Assembly: GCA_030619425.1 (NCBI GenBank)
Contig: JAUXBJ010000039.1
Span: forward strand, 1-9,041
DNA length: 9,041 nucleotides
Source of the DNA: a bacterium
GTDB taxonomy: Bacteria; Zixibacteria; MSB-5A5; GN15; FEB-12
Reading direction: 5' to 3'
Position numbers and translations under genes: made by a program. Positions within the stretch are counted from its first letter, which is position 1, and each line of letters opens with the position of its first letter. Shown in pieces: positions 6,081-9,041 of the stretch. The notes under the pieces are model-generated. The model was not told where the DNA came from. It was given only the letters and a program-made list of their open reading frames with translations, and did not search any database.

Positions 6081-6195
6081 CAAGCCGCAGTATCTGTCAG
6101 TCGCAGGGCAGGTCTGTCCGCAGACCTGCCATTGGCGGCGGGTTCGAAGACGGCCCCGCCCTACTGTACTGGCTGACCGTAAAGGTGTAACAAGC
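6059..6195 (+). repeat. 27-bp direct repeat flanking an 83-bp hairpin element at the MATE stop
   Basis: The bases at 6059-6085 (CTGGCTGACCG, TAAAGGTGTA, G, CAAGC) recur at 6169-6195 with a single change (G to A, turning the TAG stop into TAA). The first copy contains the last codons and stop of the MATE gene. The second encodes the same tail in a different frame. The 83 bases between them (6086-6168) hold two hairpins and begin and end near CAGTA/TACTG. This could be an insertion with target duplication, or a tandem duplication later filled by the hairpin unit. Confidence 0.75.
6107..6130 (+). repeat. 10-bp hairpin with TCCG loop, possible MATE terminator
   Basis: GGCAGGTCTG (6107-6116), loop TCCG of the UNCG type, CAGACCTGCC (6121-6130), perfectly paired. 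It begins 27 bases after the MATE stop. No T-run follows, so it may only stabilise the 3' end. A weaker stem, GGCGGG (6137-6142) with CCCGCC (6155-6160), follows in the same element. Confidence 0.65.
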
Positions 6196-6230
6196 ATCCA
6201 CGGCAGGGAGTGTTGAAAAACGCCGAGAGC

Positions 6231-6311
6231 CGTCATTGCGAGCGACCGCAGGGAGCGCGGCAATCTCAAGCGTTGTGCCAAACAGACAGTTGAGATCGCC
6301 ACGGGCCGTGG
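6231..6311. repeat. Dispersed palindromic repeat of CATTGCGAG...GCAATCTC type
   Basis: The unit starts CGTCATTGCGAGCG at 6231 and reaches GCAATCTCAA at 6269. ATTGC (6235-6239) can pair with GCAAT (6260-6264). GGCAATCTCAA (6259-6269) also has an inverted partner, TTGAGATCGCC (6290-6300), with one mismatch, followed by the dyad CCACGG-G-CCGTGG (6299-6311). I recall this kind of unit as a high-copy intergenic repeat in several unrelated bacterial genomes. The right half departs from the expected mirror image, so this copy looks degenerate or recombined. Confidence 0.65.
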
Positions 6312-6431
6312 GCGGCAGACGTCCTGAGTTTGTCCCAAAAGCTGCTGTTCCGGTGGTTCCTTCGACATCCGGAGGAGGTCGTGAGAACCGCCGGTTTCTT
6401 ATGTGTGCTGTCCACAACCGTTTAGAAAAGA

Positions 6432-6476
6432 TCGCCGGGTCACAACCACGCCTTCAGCGTGGTCAGGACCCGGCGA
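6432..6476. repeat. 45-base two-stem hairpin
   Basis: TCGCCGGGTC (6432-6441) pairs perfectly with GACCCGGCGA (6467-6476). After a 3x3 internal loop, ACCACGC (6445-6451) pairs with GCGTGGT (6457-6463) around CTTCA. That makes 17 base pairs with no mismatch in either stem. On the minus strand it is followed by TCTTTTCTA, so it could terminate leftward transcription, though no leftward gene feeds into it. It may be a repeat unit or a small structured RNA. Confidence 0.7.
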
Positions 6477-6541
6477 AATGAACTTATGGGACAGCCTCTC
6501 CTCGTCTGCCCCTTGATTACCTTGGATGCGTTCTTCAAACG

Positions 6542-6561
6542 GGCAGACCGGAAGGTCTGCC
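6542..6561. repeat. 8-bp hairpin with GGAA loop
   Basis: GGCAGACC (6542-6549), GNRA-type loop GGAA, GGTCTGCC (6554-6561). The arm resembles the GGCAGGTCTG hairpin at 6107-6130 (shared GCAG and GTCTGC elements), so both may derive from one family of intergenic modules. Confidence 0.6.
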
Positions 6562-6667
6562 GCACACAATATCATGGGTTTTTGGAATATCCCCAGACGG
6601 GAATCTATCCGCTCCGTTCCCATGAGGATGGACCTCCGTGCGCACGGGGTGACATCGTGGACACAAA

Positions 6668-6698
6668 CCTGCCCGACTGTTTTTGTTGGTGGGGCAGG
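6668..6698. repeat. CCTGCCC/GGGCAGG inverted repeat
   Basis: CCTGCCC (6668-6674) and GGGCAGG (6692-6698) form a 7-bp stem around a 17-base T/G-rich loop. A separate 12-bp palindrome CCGTGCGCACGG lies just before it at 6636-6647. Both belong to the hairpin mosaic. Confidence 0.5.
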
Positions 6699-6726
6699 CA
6701 TCCGGTTCTACCCTTACATGGGAAGG

Positions 6727-6758
6727 GTGCCGGAGACGGCACTGGATGATAAAGTGCC
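6727..6758 (+). repeat. Two mutually exclusive hairpins upstream of the MBL gene
   Basis: GTGCCG-GAGA-CGGCAC (6727-6742) is a perfect 6-bp stem with a GNRA loop. GGCACT (6738-6743) can instead pair with AGTGCC (6753-6758). The two share bases and cannot coexist. No U-run follows, so an attenuator is not supported, and it may be one more repeat unit. Confidence 0.45.
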
Positions 6759-6832
6759 TCAGAATAGAACAGAAATGAGTATAGTTGGCAAACGGTCTCT
6801 GGTGATAGACGGCGCGGGGTTGATAAACTCAC

Positions 6833-7567
6833 ATGCTCGAGCATAATGAACAGCAACTGTGGCGAGGCCGAAGCCTCTCTGTACGAGTACTTTTCTCGGC
6901 CGCCGGGGTGGCGCAGCAGGTATGGATCGAAGGCAGGGACGGGGCACTGCTTGTGGACGCCGGTGACGGTACCCTGCGTGATCTCCTGGCTCACAAGCTG
7001 GACGTGGAGAAGGTGGCTGGATTGGTTCTTACTCACGGTCATTTTGATCACATTGGTGGGCTGCATTCGCTGCTTGGATTCATGCGCATGATTGACCGGC
7101 GGAAACCACTTCCTCTTGTTGCGCCGTCGGCCTGCGTCGAGCTACTTGGGATTGTAGAGAACTTTGGCAGGTCTTATCCCTACACGTTACCGTTCGAGAT
7201 ATCTGTTCTCGGTCTCGATGATCGCGACAGCTTGGATGTCGGTTGTTTCAGAGTTGAAGCGCGCAGCGTAGTCCATTGCGGCAGCATGGTCGGGTCGAGA
7301 GTAATGGCCCCTGTTCCGGCCAACGGTTACCGGATTTCGTATGGTGGTGAGACGGTGGCAATAACCGGCGATTCCGGAAGTGAGGCCGATCTGGACAGCC
7401 TGGTGAGTGGGGCCGACCTGGCGATTATCGAGGCTACGTACGGCGCAGGCGACGAGCGGTCCGACGAGGAACTACGCCGTGTGCATCTCTCAGAGAACGA
7501 GGCGCGGCGGTTGGGCGCATTGGCCAAAGAGTACCTGTTAGTGCACCGGATTAGAAAGTTCTTGTAG
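6833..7567 (+). CDS. Metallo-beta-lactamase-fold hydrolase, RNase Z-like
   Basis: 244 residues. The zinc-binding signature T67-H68-G-H70-F-D72-H73 is intact, and further ligands are placed as expected: H148 (VVHCG), D180 (TGDSG) and H238 (LLVHR). H218 in RRVHLSENEA matches the His-(S/T)-x-x-EA helix seen near the end of RNase Z and related hydrolases. Two metal ions should activate water to cut a phosphodiester or another ester. It is shorter than RNase Z (around 300 residues), and I see no clear exosite insertion, so a different phosphodiesterase or an AtsA-like hydrolase is possible. The ATG has only weak GGGG upstream, and no good alternative start precedes the first strand (VRVLFSAAGVAQQVWIE). 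No signal peptide, so it is cytoplasmic. The next cluster lies about 100 bases downstream on the same strand. Confidence 0.82.
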   Translation: MLEHNEQQLWRGRSLSVRVLFSAAGVAQQVWIEGRDGALLVDAGDGTLRDLLAHKLDVEKVAGLVLTHGHFDHIGGLHSLLGFMRMIDRRKPLPLVAPSACVELLGIVENFGRSYPYTLPFEISVLGLDDRDSLDVGCFRVEARSVVHCGSMVGSRVMAPVPANGYRISYGGETVAITGDSGSEADLDSLVSGADLAIIEATYGAGDERSDEELRRVHLSENEARRLGALAKEYLLVHRIRKFL

Positions 7568-7633
7568 GGCTTGCGGTCGTAGCTGCAGACGCTGCGGTCT
7601 CATCATTTAACTTTCCTTCTCAACCGACCACCG

Positions 7634-7639
7634 TATATT
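7634..7639 (+). promoter_or_regulatory. Candidate -10 element for the methyltransferase cluster
   Basis: TATATT (5 of 6) stands 18 bases before the GGAGGA of the small ORF start region, with only a poor -35 (CTTTCC/TTTCCT area at 7611-7617). It would place a start near 7646. The gap 7568-7669 shows nothing else beyond a repeated TGCGGTC. Confidence 0.25.
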
Positions 7640-7669
7640 GGACTCGGTCCATGCTCTGGAGGAATGTTT

Positions 7670-7756
7670 ATGGCATGTCTTGAAATCACAATGCCGTGCG
7701 CCAACGCCGCTTCTACTACGACTTACCAAATGACTGACCGGGAGCGCTCACGGTGA
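7670..7756 (+). CDS. Possible 28-codon small ORF overlapping the methyltransferase start
   Basis: An ATG with the best ribosome-binding site in the area (GGAGGA at 7658-7663, six bases away) opens a 28-codon frame, MACLEITMPCANAASTTTYQ and on to RERSR. It ends in TGA at 7754-7756. That stop overlaps the GTG start of the methyltransferase in a GTGA junction, as in translationally coupled pairs. The peptide has no domain I recognise. It may be a leader peptide whose main role is to bring ribosomes to the weak GTG, or a chance frame. Confidence 0.4.
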   Translation: MACLEITMPCANAASTTTYQMTDRERSR

Positions 7757-8547
7757 TACCACACGATTTCGCCAAATATAACCAGCGTCTTTGGACCGAG
7801 TGGTCGCGCAACGGAAGCGAATACACGCGACCCTGGTTGGAGTTGAAGAAATCGCTCCTGGACGATTACGTCACCGGCCGAATCAATGTCCTCCCGCGCC
7901 CTTACATGTATATCTATCCGCGCTCGGTGCTTCAAAACGCAAGGGACAAGGACGTTCTTCTGCTGGCCTCAGGCGGGGGACAGCAGTCTGCCGTGTACGG
8001 CTTGTTGGGAGCACGCGTAACGGCGTTCGATCTTACCGAATCGCAGCTTGAAGCCGATCGCGCCGCAGCGGAGCATCACGGCTATGATATTGACATAGTT
8101 CAGGGCGACATGCGAGACCTGTCGGGCTTTGAGGATGAATCATTCGATCTGGTTTACCACGCGATCTCGCTTGTGTTTGTGCCTGATGTTCGAGAGGTCT
8201 ATCGAGAAGTTCATCGGGTTCTGCATCCGGGTGGCGTCTATCGCGTTGGACACTGTCATCCGGCGACCCAGACAGTAGATGAATCATGTTGGCGTGACGG
8301 CAAGTATGAAATCCCTGGTCCCTTCAAGGCCGGTCCCCTGGTCGGAGCCGACGCCCGAGAGTTTGTCCACATGTTCAGTGACATTTTCAACGGTCTTTGT
8401 GATCTGGGTTTTCATATCGATGGAGTCTTTGAGGACCCTCGCCACTTGTATCCACTGACTGAAGCGGAAGAGGGATCCGAAGAGCACATGCTCAGAATGG
8501 TCCAGAAGTACTTCTGTATTGTAGCCACCAAGCCGGAGAGAGTATAG
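7753..8547 (+). CDS. Class I SAM-dependent methyltransferase (Methyltransf_11 / UbiE-like)
   Basis: 264 residues from GTG at 7753. GGGAG (7740-7744) lies 8 bases upstream. The Rossmann core starts with motif I in the variant form LLLASGGGQQSAVYGLLGA (69-87), then VTAFDLTE with acidic Asp93 for the SAM ribose, VQGDMRDL (116-123) for the adenine side, and the FDLVYHAISLVFVPDV strand followed by EVHRVLHPGG, typical of Methyltransf_11. About 65 residues precede the core (WTEWSRNGSEYTRPWLELK, LPRPYMYIYP) and may help hold substrate. Small molecules are the usual substrates of this group, but nothing in the sequence names one. The start overlaps the small ORF and the stop is one base from the next ATG, so the genes are co-translated. 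Cytoplasmic. Confidence 0.88.
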   Translation: MIPHDFAKYNQRLWTEWSRNGSEYTRPWLELKKSLLDDYVTGRINVLPRPYMYIYPRSVLQNARDKDVLLLASGGGQQSAVYGLLGARVTAFDLTESQLEADRAAAEHHGYDIDIVQGDMRDLSGFEDESFDLVYHAISLVFVPDVREVYREVHRVLHPGGVYRVGHCHPATQTVDESCWRDGKYEIPGPFKAGPLVGADAREFVHMFSDIFNGLCDLGFHIDGVFEDPRHLYPLTEAEEGSEEHMLRMVQKYFCIVATKPERV

Positions 8548-8548
8548 A

Positions 8549-9041
8549 ATGCACGGTCTGGTTAGCTTGTTGCCGTCACCATTCTACGAATGGGTTGAGG
8601 CAATCTGGGACCGGCTCGAACGGCGCTGTGGACTGACCGGTATTCGTGTGACACCATACCCACACTTTTCATGGCAGATCGCCGAGGAGTACGATTTCGA
8701 TCGATTGGAAGCTGCTATGCAGCGCGTAGCCGCACATACAAAACCGTTTGCTGTCAAGACAGCTGGTCTTGGAATCTTCTCTGGTGAAACCCCGGTTGTC
8801 TATTTGCTGGTGGCCAGAAACAGCCGGATGGCGCAACTGCACAACGAGATTTGGCGGGCTGCAAATGGCCTCGGCAGGGGAGTGAGTGAGTATTACAATA
8901 ACGACAATTGGGCGCCGCACATCAGTCTGGCCTATGGCGATGTGGATCGACAGACCCTGCCGGAGGTTCTTGACGAACTTGCATTCGAGAGTTTTGGTTG
9001 GGAGTTCGAGGTTGACAACATATCGTTGATCGTCGAGCCTG
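8549..9041 (+). CDS. 2H phosphoesterase, 2'-5' RNA ligase/LigT-like (cut by window end)
   Basis: The ATG at 8549 lies one base after the methyltransferase stop, with GGAGAGAG about 8-10 bases upstream. 164 codons are visible and the frame is open to the window end, so the 3' end is missing. Both catalytic tetrapeptides of the 2H superfamily are present: PH39-F-S41 and PH124-I-S126-LAYG, about 85 residues apart as in LigT-like folds of about 180 residues. Such enzymes act on 2',5' bonds, 2',3'-cyclic phosphates or similar ends of RNA and nucleotides. In this copy both motifs carry Ser where Thr is common, which is within the family (HxS/T). The tight coupling to the methyltransferase suggests a shared substrate or pathway. 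The exact substrate cannot be given. Confidence 0.85.
   Translation, partial: MHGLVSLLPSPFYEWVEAIWDRLERRCGLTGIRVTPYPHFSWQIAEEYDFDRLEAAMQRVAAHTKPFAVKTAGLGIFSGETPVVYLLVARNSRMAQLHNEIWRAANGLGRGVSEYYNNDNWAPHISLAYGDVDRQTLPEVLDELAFESFGWEFEVDNISLIVEP

Larger units (their letters stand above)
6081..6832. other. Repeat-rich intergenic region, no gene seen
   Basis: About 750 bases lie between the MATE stop and the next start. Several frames are open on both strands, but none has a ribosome-binding site, a recognisable domain or coding-like residue use. The stretch is instead a string of inverted repeats in GC-rich modules (GGCAGGTC, GGCAGACC, CCTGCCC and relatives), the larger of which are listed separately. 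It looks like a landing area for short dispersed repeats rather than a decayed gene. Confidence 0.7.

Noticed and set aside
6137..6160. tRNA T-arm, because of GGTTCGAA
   Set aside because: There is no acceptor, D or anticodon arm around it. The string belongs to the GGCGGG/CCCGCC hairpin of the 83-bp element.
5736..6368. 210-residue minus-strand frame
   Set aside because: It is antisense to the MATE C-terminus and runs through the repeat mosaic; its residue use is not protein-like.
6081..6832. CRISPR array
   Set aside because: The repeats are hairpins of differing sequence and spacing, without regular identical units or spacers, and no cas gene is present.
6820..6847. Promoter TTGATA-16-CATAAT for the metallo-hydrolase
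   Set aside because: Transcription would start after the ATG at 6833, and no good later start exists before the first strand of the fold.
7568..7600. Terminator after the metallo-hydrolase gene
   Set aside because: Only four-base stems (AGAC/GTCT) and a repeated TGCGGTC are visible, with no following T-run directly after a stem.

Overview
The window looks like part of a chromosome from an uncultured, moderately GC-rich Gram-negative-type bacterium of the FCB group. The best clue is the double dockerin repeat ending the first gene (ADLVYMVDYMF...GGPPP, then SDLVYLVDYMF...GPPP). I recall this style as abundant in candidate phylum Zixibacteria. Two lipobox lipoproteins (diderm-like envelope), strong GGAGG ribosome-binding sites and repeat-rich intergenic DNA fit that placement, but it is an inference from memory.

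Layout. 1-944 (+): 3' part of a secreted multidomain protein (PKD, cohesin-like domain, dockerin). It converges on a hairpin at 981-1012 that can serve both strands. 1043-2006 (-): two tandem, clearly paralogous small lipoproteins. 2155-3063 (-): a KamA-family (lysine 2,3-aminomutase-like) radical SAM protein. A near-consensus sigma70 promoter lies about 180 bases upstream of its ATG. The leader between them is structured: a 9-bp helix can close it, and the Shine-Dalgarno sits in a small hairpin loop. 3278-3620: about 340 bases without a convincing gene, holding a weak rightward promoter, a perfect 15-bp dyad and a good promoter with direct repeats for the next operon. 3621-6080 (+): a self-inhibited class II Fic AMPylase followed 12 bases later by a MATE-family exporter, probably one transcript.

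6081-6832: about 750 bases of non-coding mosaic made of hairpin modules. It includes a 27-bp near-perfect duplication of the end of the MATE gene flanking an 83-bp hairpin element, a CATTGCGAG...GCAATCTC dispersed palindrome, and a 45-base two-stem hairpin. 6833-7567 (+): RNase Z-like metallo-beta-lactamase-fold hydrolase. 7670-9041 (+): a possible 28-codon leader ORF that shares a GTGA overlap with a class I SAM methyltransferase, followed one base later by a 2H phosphoesterase (2'-5' RNA ligase/LigT-like) cut by the window end. This last gene is complete at its start and well supported.

How they may work together: the right-hand cluster pairs an RNA-processing-like hydrolase fold, a methyltransferase and a 2H phosphoesterase. 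That is compatible with, but does not prove, an RNA or nucleotide end-processing role. The Fic-MATE pair couples a protein-modifying enzyme with an exporter. Nothing in the window is a textbook defence island or mobile element. The most unusual items are the structured leader of the radical SAM gene, the Fic-MATE arrangement with its repeat-bearing promoter, and the hairpin mosaic.
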